A stretch of DNA of 64,000 nucleotides from Arthrobacter sp. ERGS1:01. GTDB lineage: Bacteria; Actinomycetota; Actinomycetes; Actinomycetales; Micrococcaceae. The DNA lies in the NCBI RefSeq assembly GCF_001281315.1, contig NZ_CP012477.1, forward strand, positions 310,001-374,000, read 5' to 3'. Shown here one piece after another: positions 26,497 to 36,900 of this stretch (its first letter is position 1; each line of letters starts with the position of its first letter). The notes beneath the pieces were generated by a model that did not search any database, was not told the DNA's origin, and saw only the letters and a program-made list of their open reading frames with translations. A program made the translations under genes and the position numbers.

Positions 26497-27783
26497 CTAG
26501 CGCCCGGTGCCGCCGTAAACGGTTGCCTCGTCGTCGCCGTCGAGGTCAAAGGCCTGGTGCACGGCGCGCACGGCGTCATCGAGCAGATCGGCCCGTGTCA
26601 CCACGGAGATGCGGATCTCGGAGGTGGAGATCAGATCGATGTTGACGCCGGCGTCGGACAGGGCCTGGAAGAAGCGGTAGGACACGCCCGGGTTGGAGCG
26701 CATGCCGGCGCCGATCAGCGAGAGCTTGCCGATCTGGTCGTCGTAGATCAGGTCCTCGAAGCCGACGTCGGCCTGCTTGGCGCGCAGGGCGTTCAACGCG
26801 TCCTCGCCCTCCACCATGGGCAGGGTGAAAGAGATGTCGGTCTTGCCGGAACCTTTCGTGGAAATGTTCTGCACAATCATGTCGATGTTTGAATGCGCAC
26901 CGGCGATGATGCCGAAAATCATGGCGGCCTTGCCGGGGATGTCGGGCACGCCGACAACGGTGACTTTGGCTTCCGAACGGTCGTGGGCCACGCCGGAGAT
27001 GATTGGCTGCTCCAAGGCAACTCCCTCTGAGATCTTGATTTTGTCGTCGGGGCTGGGCAAAACCCAGGTACCCTCATGGTCGCTGAACGAGGACCGCACG
27101 TGAATGGGCAGTCCAAATCGCCGGGCGTATTCAACGCAGCGCAGGTGCAGGATCTTGGCGCCCGAGGCCGCCATTTCCAGCATTTCCTCGCTGGAGATCT
27201 TGCTGATCTTTTGGGCGCTGGAGACTACCCGGGGATCGGCCGTGTAGACGCCGTCGACGTCGGTGTAGATTTCGCAGACATCGGCGTCCAGGGCTGCGGC
27301 CAGCGCCACCGCGGTGGTGTCGGAGCCGCCGCGGCCCATGGTGGTGATTTCGTTGGTGGCCCGGCTCATGCCCTGGAAACCGGCCACGATGGCCACCTTG
27401 CCCTTGTCAAGGGCGGTGCGCACGCGGTGCGGGTCAACATCGATGATGCGGGCCTTGCCGTGGATGCCGTCGGTGATCATGCCGGCCTGGCTGCCGGTGA
27501 ACGACTGGGCCACGCCGCCCTGGGAGCTGATCGCCATGGCCAGCAGGGCCATGGAAATTCGCTCACCGGCGGTCATGAGCATGTCCAGCTCGCGGGCCGG
27601 CGGGTGCTCGGAAACCTGGGCGGCCAGGTCCAGCAGCTCGTCGGTGGTGTCGCCCATGGCGGAAACCACCACGACCACTTCATGGCCGTCATTTTGGGTT
27701 GCCATCACGCGGCGGGCAACACGAAGAATGCCCTCGGCATCGGAGACGGATGATCCGCCGTATTTTTGAACGATCAAGCTCAT
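26497..27783 (-). CDS. lysC: Aspartate kinase
   Basis: Aspartokinase, 428 residues, phosphorylates L-aspartate as the first step to lysine, threonine, methionine and diaminopimelate. It starts [15 protein letters not shown], has the amino-acid-kinase core with [16 protein letters not shown] and two C-terminal ACT domains (about 265-410), so it should be feedback-inhibited. The ATG at 27783 gives the standard N-terminus; the frame extends upstream but without family similarity. In many actinobacteria asd follows lysC, but here the downstream region is only the palindrome and terminator. Confidence 0.96.
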   Translation of the reverse strand: MSLIVQKYGGSSVSDAEGILRVARRVMATQNDGHEVVVVVSAMGDTTDELLDLAAQVSEHPPARELDMLMTAGERISMALLAMAISSQGGVAQSFTGSQAGMITDGIHGKARIIDVDPHRVRTALDKGKVAIVAGFQGMSRATNEITTMGRGGSDTTAVALAAALDADVCEIYTDVDGVYTADPRVVSSAQKISKISSEEMLEMAASGAKILHLRCVEYARRFGLPIHVRSSFSDHEGTWVLPSPDDKIKISEGVALEQPIISGVAHDRSEAKVTVVGVPDIPGKAAMIFGIIAGAHSNIDMIVQNISTKGSGKTDISFTLPMVEGEDALNALRAKQADVGFEDLIYDDQIGKLSLIGAGMRSNPGVSYRFFQALSDAGVNIDLISTSEIRISVVTRADLLDDAVRAVHQAFDLDGDDEATVYGGTGR

Positions 27784-28110
27784 GGGTGCACACTCATCGG
27801 CTAACCTAACGCAACAAAAACAATCGTGACTTTGGAAAATCTTTCGCTGCCGCTCACGCCGAAACCGCGCCACTGCGCGGGGCCGGTGCGGCAATGTTGG
27901 CGCGGGAGGCAGTTGAGGCAAGTTTAGACCCGGGAGGGCAGCAACTTGGAATTGCGGTGTCCACATGACGGACCGATGTGTGTCAGCACTCGGTCATTTG
28001 GCCGCCGGGCCGCCCCAAAACTACGACCCCGGGATGACGCCCGGGCTGCGAACCTCGCCCTAGGATGGGGAAAAGGCCCACATCGGGGCCATGGGGGAGG
28101 GGGCGTTGCC
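27784..28110. other. Divergent intergenic region lysC / ABC exporter
   Basis: A 327-bp gap between two divergent genes. It must hold both promoters. I see no riboswitch fold, repeat or small gene that I can support. A GGGGGAGGGGG ribosome site precedes the exporter gene. Confidence 0.5.
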
Positions 28111-29109
28111 ATGAGTGATCCGGTTCCACAGACAGGTCCATTGGGTGGACATGACGTGCCGGGAGCGGCCGCCGCGGCACCGCCCGGGCCATTCCGGGGC
28201 CTCGCCGCCACCGGCATTTCGCGGCGCTTCGGCAGCGTCCCGGCCGTGGTGGACATGGACCTCCACGCACCCTCCGGCGAGGTCACGGCCCTGATCGGCC
28301 CCAACGGCGCGGGAAAGACCACGCTGCTGCTGGTCCTGGCCTCGCTGCTGGCCCCGGATACGGGCCACGTCAGTGTCATGGGCATCGACCCCGGCAAGGA
28401 CCCGGTGGCCGCCCGCGCCAGGATCGGTTGGATGCCCGACACCCTCGGTGTTTGGGAATCCCTGACGGCCCGGGAAATCCTTGCGGCCATGGGACGGTTC
28501 TACGCCCTGCCCAAGACGGCCATCCCCGGCCGGGTCACCGAACTTTTGGAGCTGGTGAACCTGACTGGGCTGGCTGACCAGAAGGCCCGGGTGCTTTCCC
28601 GCGGGCAGCAGCAGCGGCTCAGCCTGGCCCGGGCCTTGATCCACAACCCCGACGTGTTGTTGCTCGACGAACCCGCATCCGGCCTTGACCCGGGATCCCG
28701 GGTGTCGCTGCGCCACATCCTGCGGAAGCTGGCGGCGGAAGGCAAGGCAGTGGTCGTCTCCTCCCACGTGCTGGCGGAGCTCGACGAAATCGCCGACCGG
28801 GCGGTGTTCGTCAACGCGGGCCGCACGGTGCTGGCCCAGACCGTGGCACAGGCGTCCACCCAGGGCCGCCGCTACGCCATCGCCGCACTCGACCCCGGCC
28901 GGCTGACCGCGGAACTGGCGCGGCTCGGCGTCGTCGTTGCGCCTGAACCCGGACGGCAGGGCTCGGTGCTGGTGGCGCTGGGCACCGAGGCCGACGCCGC
29001 ACGGCTGTTGGCTGACCTGGTCCGCGCCGGTGTGCCGGTCTCGGCCTTTGCGCCGGCGTCGGGCGCCCTGGAGGAAACGTACTTGAGCATGGATGTGGAG
29101 CAGCGATGA
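28111..29109 (+). CDS. ABC transporter ATP-binding protein (ABC-2 type)
   Basis: The ATPase of an ABC-2 exporter, 332 residues. Walker A is GPNGAGKTT, the signature is LSRGQQQRLSLAR and Walker B is VLLLDEPASGLDPGS. A C-terminal regulatory extension of about 90 residues follows. The ATG at 28111 is preceded by a very G-rich ribosome site. The stop overlaps the permease start by 4 bp. The substrate is unknown; drug, lipid or peptide export is typical of this class. Confidence 0.92.
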   Translation: MSDPVPQTGPLGGHDVPGAAAAAPPGPFRGLAATGISRRFGSVPAVVDMDLHAPSGEVTALIGPNGAGKTTLLLVLASLLAPDTGHVSVMGIDPGKDPVAARARIGWMPDTLGVWESLTAREILAAMGRFYALPKTAIPGRVTELLELVNLTGLADQKARVLSRGQQQRLSLARALIHNPDVLLLDEPASGLDPGSRVSLRHILRKLAAEGKAVVVSSHVLAELDEIADRAVFVNAGRTVLAQTVAQASTQGRRYAIAALDPGRLTAELARLGVVVAPEPGRQGSVLVALGTEADAARLLADLVRAGVPVSAFAPASGALEETYLSMDVEQR

Positions 29110-30260
29110 CCAACAGTGTGCAACTGCCCGACGCGGCCGTTCCCCCATCCGGGGGCCGGCGCGGATTTGGCGGATATGTGGCGGGAATTGCGGCCGTGAC
29201 GTCCCTGGAGATGCGCCAACGCCTGCGCTCCCGCGGCTGGTACATCATGCTCGGCGTCTGGTTCGTGATCATTGGCGCGGTGACGGCGCTGACCTGGTTC
29301 AGCTGGGACAACGCGAGAAGTGCCAATGGCGACTTCGGCAACAGTTCCGTGCCGGGCTCGCTGATCTTTGAGATTGTGCTGGCCTTTGTGCTGTTTTTTG
29401 CCTTGCTGGTGGCGCCGGCATTTTCCGCGAACGCTGTCAACGGCGACCGGGCCGGCGGCACGCTCGCCATCTTGCAGGTGACGCTGCTGCGCCCCGGACA
29501 AATCCTGTGGGGGAAGTTCCTGGCGTCCTGGCTTGCCGGGCTGGCCTTCCTGGTGGCGAGCGTGCCGTTCCTGGTGTTCGCCATCCTGCTGGGCGGACTA
29601 GGCGCCGGCCACATCTTGGTGGCATTGCTCATGCTTGCCGTGGAGGTGGGCGTGGTTTGTGCCGTGGGCGTCGGGGTGTCGGCCCTGGCCAACAGGCCGT
29701 TGTTTTCCATTGTGGTCACGTACTTGTTGGTGGCCGCCCTGGGGCTTGGGACTGTGATCGCCTTTGGCCTTGGCACGCTGGTGGCCACCCCGGGCACCGT
29801 GCTGGCCAACCAGAGCTACTACAAGGGGCAGGCCGTCGAGCTCGGCGGGCAGGGGCTTCCCCCAGGCATCACCGACCAGAACAGCGAGTACGCTTGCTTT
29901 GGGCCGCTGACCGAGCAGCCTGCCGCGCACACGGAGCGGCTTGCCTGGCTGCTGGCCATGAATCCGTTTGTCGTGGTGGCCGACGCCATTCCCTACCGGG
30001 TGCCGGCCTCGCAGGACGAATCGCCCAGCGGCATCTTCGAGGTCATCAGCCAAGGTGCACGGGCCGCCGAGGCCGGGCCGGCTGCCACCACGCAGTGCGC
30101 CAACGGCAGGGTCAGCCCCGCGTACCTGAGCCAGACAACGCCGCTGTGGCCGCTGGGACTGGGCTTGCAGCTGCTCGTGACCGCGATCCTGCTGGCGCTG
30201 GGCTGGCGCGCACTGCGCACCCCTGCCAGGAAGTTGGCCACGGGGACGCGCGTGGCGTAG
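29106..30260 (+). CDS. ABC-2 type transporter permease
   Basis: A 384-residue membrane protein with about six hydrophobic segments, paired with the ATPase just upstream. The early EMRQRLRSRGWYIMLGVWFV segment and the NAVNGDRAGGTLAILQVTLLRPGQIL loop resemble ABC-2 permeases of the NatB/CcmB-like type. A long extracytoplasmic loop between the last two spans (about residues 240-340) contains Cys residues. The downstream gap holds a repeat element in place of a simple terminator. Confidence 0.88.
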   Translation: MTNSVQLPDAAVPPSGGRRGFGGYVAGIAAVTSLEMRQRLRSRGWYIMLGVWFVIIGAVTALTWFSWDNARSANGDFGNSSVPGSLIFEIVLAFVLFFALLVAPAFSANAVNGDRAGGTLAILQVTLLRPGQILWGKFLASWLAGLAFLVASVPFLVFAILLGGLGAGHILVALLMLAVEVGVVCAVGVGVSALANRPLFSIVVTYLLVAALGLGTVIAFGLGTLVATPGTVLANQSYYKGQAVELGGQGLPPGITDQNSEYACFGPLTEQPAAHTERLAWLLAMNPFVVVADAIPYRVPASQDESPSGIFEVISQGARAAEAGPAATTQCANGRVSPAYLSQTTPLWPLGLGLQLLVTAILLALGWRALRTPARKLATGTRVA

Positions 30261-30279
30261 CGGGGAAGCACACCATTCA

Positions 30280-30382
30280 CCGGTGGTCGAGCTTGTCGAG
30301 ACCACGTGGCCTCGACAAGCTCGTGGCCTCGACAAGCTCGTGGCCTCGACAAGCTCGTGGCCTCGACAAGCTCGACCACCGG
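30280..30382. repeat. Intergenic repeat: 21-bp terminal inverted repeats enclosing four 17-bp tandem copies
   Basis: CCGGTGGTCGAGCTTGTCGAG at 30280-30300 is the exact inverse of 30362-30382. Inside, the 17-bp unit GTGGCCTCGACAAGCTC repeats four times without change (30306-30373). The core is shared with the palindrome at 26435. It separates the convergent exporter and ilvD genes and could act as a terminator for both. It has no spacers, so it is not a CRISPR array. Confidence 0.88.
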
Positions 30383-30391
30383 CGTTGCCGG

Positions 30392-32290
30392 CTACTGCAA
30401 CACGGGCACCGAGGTCCGCGGCGCCGTCATCATGACTGCGTCCTCCGGGATCTGGCGGACGGCACCCTTGTCGGCGCTCGTCGCCATGGAGGCGTAGGCG
30501 CGCAGGGCCGCGGAAACCTCGCGAACACGGGCCGCCGGGCGGTAACCGGTGGTCGACTCGAGCAGCTCGCGGCGGGCATCCAGTTCGGCCGGGTCGACCA
30601 TGAGCTCCAGGCCGCGGTTGGGGATGTCGATCCGGATGATGTCGCCGTCCTGCACCAGGGCGATGGTGCCGCCGGAGGCTGCCTCGGGGGAGACATGGCC
30701 GATGGAGAGCCCGGAGGTGCCGCCGGAGAAGCGGCCGTCGGTGATGAGCGCGCAGACCTTGCCCAGGCCCAGGCCCTTCAGGAACGACGTCGGGTACAGC
30801 ATCTCCTGCATGCCGGGGCCGCCGCGCGGACCCTCGTAGCGGATGACCACCACGTCGCCGGCCTTGACCGTCTTGGACAGGATCTTTTCCACGGCTTCGT
30901 CCTGGGATTCGCAGACCACGGCGGGGCCCTCGAACGTCCAGATGGATTCGTCGACGCCGGCGGTCTTCACGACGGCGCCGTCCACGGCGATGTTGCCGCG
31001 GAGCACGGCCAGGCCGCCGTCCTTGGAGAATGCGTGCTCAACGTCGCGCAGGCAGCCCTCTGCGGCGTCGGTGTCCAGGGACGTCCACTCGGCCGACTGC
31101 GAGAACGCGGTGGAGGAGCGCTGGCCGCCCGGGGCTGCGGTCCACAGCGCCAGCGCCTTTTCGGTGGCCTTGCCGCCGCGGATGTCCCAGTCGTCAAGCC
31201 AGCCGGTCAGGTTGTCCGAGTGCACGGACTTCACGTTGGTGTGGAGCAGCCCGCCGCGGTTCAGCTCCCCGAGGAGTGCGGGGATGCCACCTGCACGGTG
31301 CACGTCCTCCATGTAGAACGTCTTGTTGCCGGCCACGTTCGGGGCAACCTTGGCCAGGCACGGCACCTTGCGGGACTTCGCGTCGATGTCCTCGAGGTCG
31401 TACTTTAGGCCGGCCTCCTGCGCTGCGGCCAGCAGGTGCAGGATCGTGTTGGTGGAGCCGCCCATGGCGATGTCCAGGGCCATGGCGTTGTCGAACGCCT
31501 CGAAGCTGGCGATCGAGCGCGGCAGCACGGAGTCGTCGTCGTCCTCGTAGTAGCGCTTGGCCAGGGCGACGGCGGTGGCTCCGGCGCGCTGGTACAGCTC
31601 CTTGCGGGCGGTGTGGGTGGCCAGCAGCGAGCCGTTGCCCGGCAGGGACAGGCCAATGGCCTCGGTCAAGCAGTTCATCGAGTTGGCGGTGAACATGCCC
31701 GAACAGGAACCGCACGTGGGGCAGGCATTGTCCTCGATGAGTTCGATGTCGGCGTCGGAGACCGTGGCGTCCACGGCGTCGGAAATGGCGTTGACCAAAT
31801 CCAGGGAGCGGATGGAACCGTCGGTCAGGGTGACCCGGCCGGCTTCCATGGGGCCGCCGGAGACAAACACGGTGGGGATGTTCAGGCGCAGCGCGGCCAT
31901 GAGCATGCCGGGGGTGATCTTGTCGCAGTTGGAGATGCAGACCAGCACGTCGGCGCAGTGGGCGTTGACCATGTACTCGACGGAGTCTGCGATCAAATCG
32001 CGTGAGGGCAGCGAGTAGAGCATGCCGCCGTGGCCCATGGCGATGCCGTCATCCACGGCGATCGTGTTGAATTCGCGGGCGATTGCACCGGCTTCGTGAA
32101 TGGCGTCGGAGACGATCCGGCCCACGGGTGCGAGGTGGGTGTGGCCGGGGACGAACTCGGTGAAGGAGTTGGCGACGGCGACGATCGGCTTGCCGATGTC
32201 GGACTTGGCAACGCCGGAGGCCATCATGAGGGCGCGGGCGCCCGCCATGTTGCGGCCGTGGGTGACTGTGCGTGAACGTAATGGAGGCAT
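30392..32290 (-). CDS. ilvD: Dihydroxy-acid dehydratase
   Basis: A 632-residue Fe-S dehydratase for isoleucine and valine synthesis (and hence leucine and pantothenate), acting on 2,3-dihydroxy-3-methyl acids. Cluster ligands are visible: Cys122 in [11 protein letters not shown] and Cys190/193/196 in [11 protein letters not shown]. The N-terminal [17 protein letters not shown] is typical of the E. coli-like long type. Start ATG at 32290 has GGAGG-like bases nearby. It is divergent from the XRE-type regulator, with a 78-bp gap. Confidence 0.96.
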   Translation of the reverse strand: MPPLRSRTVTHGRNMAGARALMMASGVAKSDIGKPIVAVANSFTEFVPGHTHLAPVGRIVSDAIHEAGAIAREFNTIAVDDGIAMGHGGMLYSLPSRDLIADSVEYMVNAHCADVLVCISNCDKITPGMLMAALRLNIPTVFVSGGPMEAGRVTLTDGSIRSLDLVNAISDAVDATVSDADIELIEDNACPTCGSCSGMFTANSMNCLTEAIGLSLPGNGSLLATHTARKELYQRAGATAVALAKRYYEDDDDSVLPRSIASFEAFDNAMALDIAMGGSTNTILHLLAAAQEAGLKYDLEDIDAKSRKVPCLAKVAPNVAGNKTFYMEDVHRAGGIPALLGELNRGGLLHTNVKSVHSDNLTGWLDDWDIRGGKATEKALALWTAAPGGQRSSTAFSQSAEWTSLDTDAAEGCLRDVEHAFSKDGGLAVLRGNIAVDGAVVKTAGVDESIWTFEGPAVVCESQDEAVEKILSKTVKAGDVVVIRYEGPRGGPGMQEMLYPTSFLKGLGLGKVCALITDGRFSGGTSGLSIGHVSPEAASGGTIALVQDGDIIRIDIPNRGLELMVDPAELDARRELLESTTGYRPAARVREVSAALRAYASMATSADKGAVRQIPEDAVMMTAPRTSVPVLQ

Positions 32291-32368
32291 GTCTAACAGT
32301 TAACCAGCTGAGAGCTTGCTGGAGAAGACGGTGCTGATACTAGTAGTGGCAGTGCTAGATTTACGTGG

Positions 32369-33202
32369 GTGAATGAAGAACGACGCCGGGAGCTGGGACA
32401 GTTCCTGCGCGACCGCCGCGCCAACCTGGTCCGCGCCGAGCTGGGACTGCCGCCCATTGGCCGCAGCCGCACCCTGGGATTGCGGCGCGAGGAGATTTCC
32501 GCCTTCGCGGCCGTCAGCGTCACCTGGTACACCTGGCTGGAACAGGGCCGGGACATCAACCCCTCACGCCAGGTGCTCGAATCCATTGCCCGCGTGCTCC
32601 GCCTGACCGCCGCCGAACAGTCGTATCTGTTGGCGATGGGCGGGTACGCCGCCGTGCCCACGGCCGAGGTGGTGCCGATCGAGGCGGCCCCCGCACATCT
32701 GCAGGCCCTCCTCGACGCCCTCGATTTCCCGGCATTTGCCGTGGCCCCTGATTGGGGGATCGCCGGCTGGAACAACGCCTACGAGTTGCTGTACTCACGG
32801 ATTGCCCACGTGGGCCCGGAGGAGCGGAACCTGTTGTGGCTGATCTTCACTGATCCGCAACTGCGCCGGATGCTGCCCGATTGGGAGGAGACGTCACGGC
32901 ATTTCGTGGCCGAGTTCCGCGCCGAGGCCGGCCCCCGGCTGGGCTCCGCGGCACATACGGCGCTGGTGGCCAGACTGGAGGCCGCCAGCCCGGAGTTCGC
33001 CAGGATTTGGGCGGACCGGGACGTGGAGGGATTCGCCTCGCGGCGCCGCGTGTTCCGGCACCCTGCCGTGGGCGAACTCGTTTTTGAACAGCACCGGCTG
33101 GTGCCCTCGGATGCGCCGGAGCTGCACTTCGTGCTGTACGCGCCGACACCGGGCACCCCCACCCGGGAGCGCTTCGCCGAGCTCGCCGCCGGAACGGGAT
33201 AG
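32369..33202 (+). CDS. XRE family regulator with MmyB-like ligand-binding domain
   Basis: A 277-residue regulator. An N-terminal helix-turn-helix (about 1-75) has the conserved LGLRREEISAFAAVSVTWYTWLEQGRDI motif, and the rest is an MmyB-type PAS-like domain with ALDFPAFAVAPDWGIAGWN and RNLLWLIFTDP. The start is a GTG at 32369. These regulators often control an adjacent short-chain dehydrogenase or exporter, but here only ilvD is close, on the other strand. The ligand is unknown. Confidence 0.9.
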   Translation: MNEERRRELGQFLRDRRANLVRAELGLPPIGRSRTLGLRREEISAFAAVSVTWYTWLEQGRDINPSRQVLESIARVLRLTAAEQSYLLAMGGYAAVPTAEVVPIEAAPAHLQALLDALDFPAFAVAPDWGIAGWNNAYELLYSRIAHVGPEERNLLWLIFTDPQLRRMLPDWEETSRHFVAEFRAEAGPRLGSAAHTALVARLEAASPEFARIWADRDVEGFASRRRVFRHPAVGELVFEQHRLVPSDAPELHFVLYAPTPGTPTRERFAELAAGTG

Positions 33203-33221
33203 GCGCCGGCCCCACGCACAC

Positions 33222-33278
33222 CGAACGTACAGCAGATGCCAATCCGCCGCGGCGGCATCGACATCTGCCGTACGTTCG
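33222..33278. terminator. Long inverted repeat between convergent genes
   Basis: Seventeen-bp arms CGAACGTACAGCAGATG (33222-33238) and CATCTGCCGTACGTTCG (33262-33278) match with one mismatch and enclose a smaller CCGCCGCGGCGG hairpin. It is probably a bidirectional terminator between the regulator and recR. Confidence 0.65.
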
Positions 33279-33282
33279 ATTT

Positions 33283-33882
33283 CTACGTCAGAGCGTTGCG
33301 GCGGCCCTCGAAGGCACGGCCCAGCGTGACCTCATCGGCGTACTCCAGGTCTCCGCCCACGGGCAGGCCTGAAGCCAGACGGGTCACGGCAATGCCGAGC
33401 GTCTTGAGCATGCGCGAAAGGTACGTCGCCGTCGCCTCGCCCTCAAGGTTGGGGTCGGTGGCGATGATGATTTCGGTGATTTGGCTGTCGTTGAGCCGTG
33501 TCAGCAGTTCGCGGATGCGCAGCTGCTCCGGGCCGATCCCGGCGATCGGATTGATGGAGCCGCCCAGCACGTGATAGCGGCCCCGGAAAGCACGGGTCCG
33601 CTCCACGGCCAGCACGTCCTTCGACTCCTCCACCACGCAAATCACGGTGGGGTCGCGGCGTTCGTCGCGGCAGATGTTGCACAGCTCCGCCTCGGTCACG
33701 TTGCCGCACACGGTGCAGAACTTCACACGTTCCTTGACCGTGACAATGGCGCGGACCAGCCGCTGCATGTCCTCGGTGTCCGCCTCCAAAATATGGAAGG
33801 CGAGCCGTTGGGCGGACTTGGGGCCGATCCCCGGCAGGCGCCCCAGCTCATCGATGAGCTCTTGAACTGCTCCCTCGTACAC
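33283..33882 (-). CDS. recR: Recombination protein RecR
   Basis: A 199-residue RecR that acts with RecF and RecO in loading RecA on gapped DNA. It has the N-terminal HhH segment [17 protein letters not shown], the Cys4 zinc finger [16 protein letters not shown] and a Toprim domain with [14 protein letters not shown]. The start is a GTG at 33882. It follows dnaX on the same strand by 48 bp, the usual dnaX-recR order. Confidence 0.97.
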   Translation of the reverse strand: MYEGAVQELIDELGRLPGIGPKSAQRLAFHILEADTEDMQRLVRAIVTVKERVKFCTVCGNVTEAELCNICRDERRDPTVICVVEESKDVLAVERTRAFRGRYHVLGGSINPIAGIGPEQLRIRELLTRLNDSQITEIIIATDPNLEGEATATYLSRMLKTLGIAVTRLASGLPVGGDLEYADEVTLGRAFEGRRNALT

Positions 33883-33930
33883 GGTGGCTCATTTCTGTTG
33901 TTTCAAAAAAGCGGTGGATGGCGGGCGCTG

Positions 33931-36900
33931 TCAGCTGCCGCCGTTGAGCGGGCGTTCCTCGATCAGCGCCCCGCCCAAAATACGTTCGACGGCGGCCTGG
34001 CCCACCACGCCCGATTCCTCGAGCGTGACGTCATCCGGGCTCGGCACGTCTTCAACGTAGGGGGTGTCGGCGGCGCGGGCCGGCGACTGGGCGCGTCCGG
34101 CCTTCGCCTCCGGGCTGTTGGCCAGGCGCTGGTACATGCTCATCTTGCCGCCGGGCGCCTCACTCGCGGCTGGCTGTTCCGCGGGCGCGGGCGAAGCCGG
34201 TGCCGCGGACACGCCCGACTCACGAACGGGCGCGGGCGCCGTCTGGGTTGATTGGGCCGGTGTCGACTGGGCCGGGGCCGCGGCTGCGGGCGGTTCGGCC
34301 TGCGCGGGAGCCTGCTGTGCCGAATCTTGAGGGGCCGAATCCTGGGGTGCCGGCTGGGCCCAGTCGGGGGCGCTGGCGGGCGCGCCCCAGCCGGGGTCGG
34401 CCACGCGGTTGCGCGACGTTGCTCCAAGGGACACGCCCCAGTCCTGCGGTGAGTCCTGTTGCGGTTCCTGCTGCGCCTGGGCCGCCAGCAATTGGCTCCG
34501 GCGCGGTACCGAGGGCTCCTCGGCGACCGGGGCCGCGGGTGTCTCCGCCGGCAGGTCCCATCCCGTGGTCCAGGCGGAGATGGGTGAAACCTTGGGCCGG
34601 TACGGCGCCGCCGGCTGCGCGGCTGCGCCGGCGGTTGGCTGGTCCATTGCTGCAGGAGCGGCGGGTGCGTCTACGGCGTGGGGTACCGGTTGCCGGGACT
34701 CCGCCTGCGCCCATTCCTCGTGCGGCATGGCATTGGCGGCGCCCGCGTTTTCGCGGGGAGGCTCGGGAGCCCAATCGTCATGCGGGGGCTCGTCGTCCCA
34801 GTTCGGTTCCTCGGGAATGGGTCCGTCCCAATCCGAGACCCGTGCCCCGGGGCGCGCGGGAGCGGCCGGGGTGGAAGCCTGCGCGGCGGGCTGCGGTGCT
34901 GCCGGCTGTGTTGCGACGGGCTCGGGAGCCGCGACGGGAGCTACGACCGGAGATACGACGGCGGCAACGGGTGCCACTGGCTCGACTGCAACGGCCGGCA
35001 CGCTCGGTGCAGGTGCAGGTGCAGGTGCAGGTGCAGCTGCTGGTGCAGCCACGGGTGCAGCGGAAACCGGCTGGACCGGCGATGCAGCCGAGGTTGACGG
35101 TGTGCGCACCTCCCTGACGGGGGTGCGCCGGTCAGCCAGTCCTTTTGGGTTTGGCTCAGCGCTCGATCCCGGTGACGGGGCGTCGCCGGTGACGGGCACC
35201 AGCTGGCAGCTGATGCCGAGCGTGGTGTGGATGGCCTGGCGGAGGTTGTCCGCGTGGCCGCCGGCGGAAAAGGCCTCGATCAGGCCCGACGACGGCAGGC
35301 CAATGCGCAGCGTCTGCCCGTCGAAGGCCTGCGGCACCACGTTCTGGTTCACCATGGCCCAGGAAACCTTGCGGATGTTCCCCAGGTTCGTCAGGATTTC
35401 CGGCCAGGCCCGGCGAATGATCTCGATCCCGGTGCCACCGGAATTCGCGGGCGCGGGGCTCGCCGCAGGAGCTTGTTGGGCCTGCGTCTGTTGAGCCGGT
35501 GCCTGGGAAGCCTCGCTGGACGGTGCCTGCTGTGCTGCCGGTGCCTGGACGGATGCGGGGTCTTCCACTACGGCCGGAACCACGTCAGCCGGAACTGCTG
35601 CGACCGGCATGGGGGCGGCGGGGATCTGTTCCGCTGCTTGGGGTGCAACTGCTGCGGGGGCGGACTCGGGTGCGCTCCCGCGGGGCGCATCTTCCCAATC
35701 CGATGTCTGGCGGGGGCTAGGCGCGGCATCGAGATCGGCCCACGTCGCCTCGGCCGGTGCCGGTGCGAGATCGCCCCAGCTGGCGGCCGCCGTGGCCTGC
35801 GCAGCGGTTGCCCGATCCGAGGGTGCCTCGGGCGCCGGTGCGGCGTTGGCGACAGGTACCGATTGGGCTGCCGGGGGCTGGACAGCAGCGGGCTCGGCGG
35901 CAGGCGCAGCCGGAGCCTCGGATTCGGGCTTCACGGCCTGGTTGCGGTTGGCCACTTCGGCGCCGGCGGCCTCCTTGGCCTTGGCCAGCTGGGCGCGCAC
36001 GGCAGCAAGCCCGCCACCCGATGACACCGGGGCGGCCGGGGCGGCAAAGGCGGGGGCCGGCGTCGAGCCCTGGGTGAAATCGGGGACAAAAGCGGGGGCA
36101 GGGGAGGAATCCGCGGCTGCTCCGGGCGTCCCGCCGTAGTTGAGACGGCGTTCCATCTGGTCCAGCCGGGCGGCCATGCCGCGGGCGGAGGAGTCCGCGC
36201 CCGGCAGCAGGAGGCGGGCGCCCAACAGCTCAAGGTGCAGGCGCGGGGAGGTGGCGCCCGTCATCTCATTGAACGCGGAATTCGTGACGTCGGCGGCACG
36301 CGAGAGCTCGGCGGCGCCCAGCTGGGCCGCCTGGTTCTGCATGCGGGCAATGAGCTCATCCGGGGTGCCGCGCAAAATGGCGTGCGCGCTTTCCGGCATG
36401 GCGGCCACGATGATCAGGTCGCGGAAGCGTTCCAGCAGGTCCTCCACGAACCTGCGGGGATCGTGCCCGGTCTGGATGACGCGGTCCACGGACTTGAACA
36501 CCGTGGCGGAATCGCTGGCGGCCAGGGCCTCGACGACGTCGTCCAGCAGGGACGCGTGCGTGTAGCCAAGCAGGTCCACGGCAAGTTCGTAGTCCAGGCC
36601 CGCCGCACCGGCGCCGGCCATGAGCTGGTCCAGGACGGACAGGGAGTCGCGGACTGAACCGCCGCCGGCACGGATCACGAGGGAGAGCACGCCGGGGGCG
36701 ACGGGCACGCTCTCGGCCTCGCACAGCTGTGCCAAATACGCCATGAGCGGTTCGGGCGGCACCAGTCGGAACGGGTAGTGGTGCGTGCGTGAGCGGATGG
36801 TCCCAATGACCTTGTCCGGCTCCGTCGTGGCGAAGATGAACTTGATGTGCTCCGGCGGCTCCTCAACAATCTTCAGCAGCGCGTTGAAGCCGGCGGACGT

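Noticed and set aside
27784..28110. Lysine riboswitch upstream of lysC
   Set aside because: No conserved lysine riboswitch helices could be found in the leader.
30306..30373. Four short tandem repeats resembling a CRISPR array
   Set aside because: Units are contiguous with no spacers, are only 17 bp long, and no cas genes are present.
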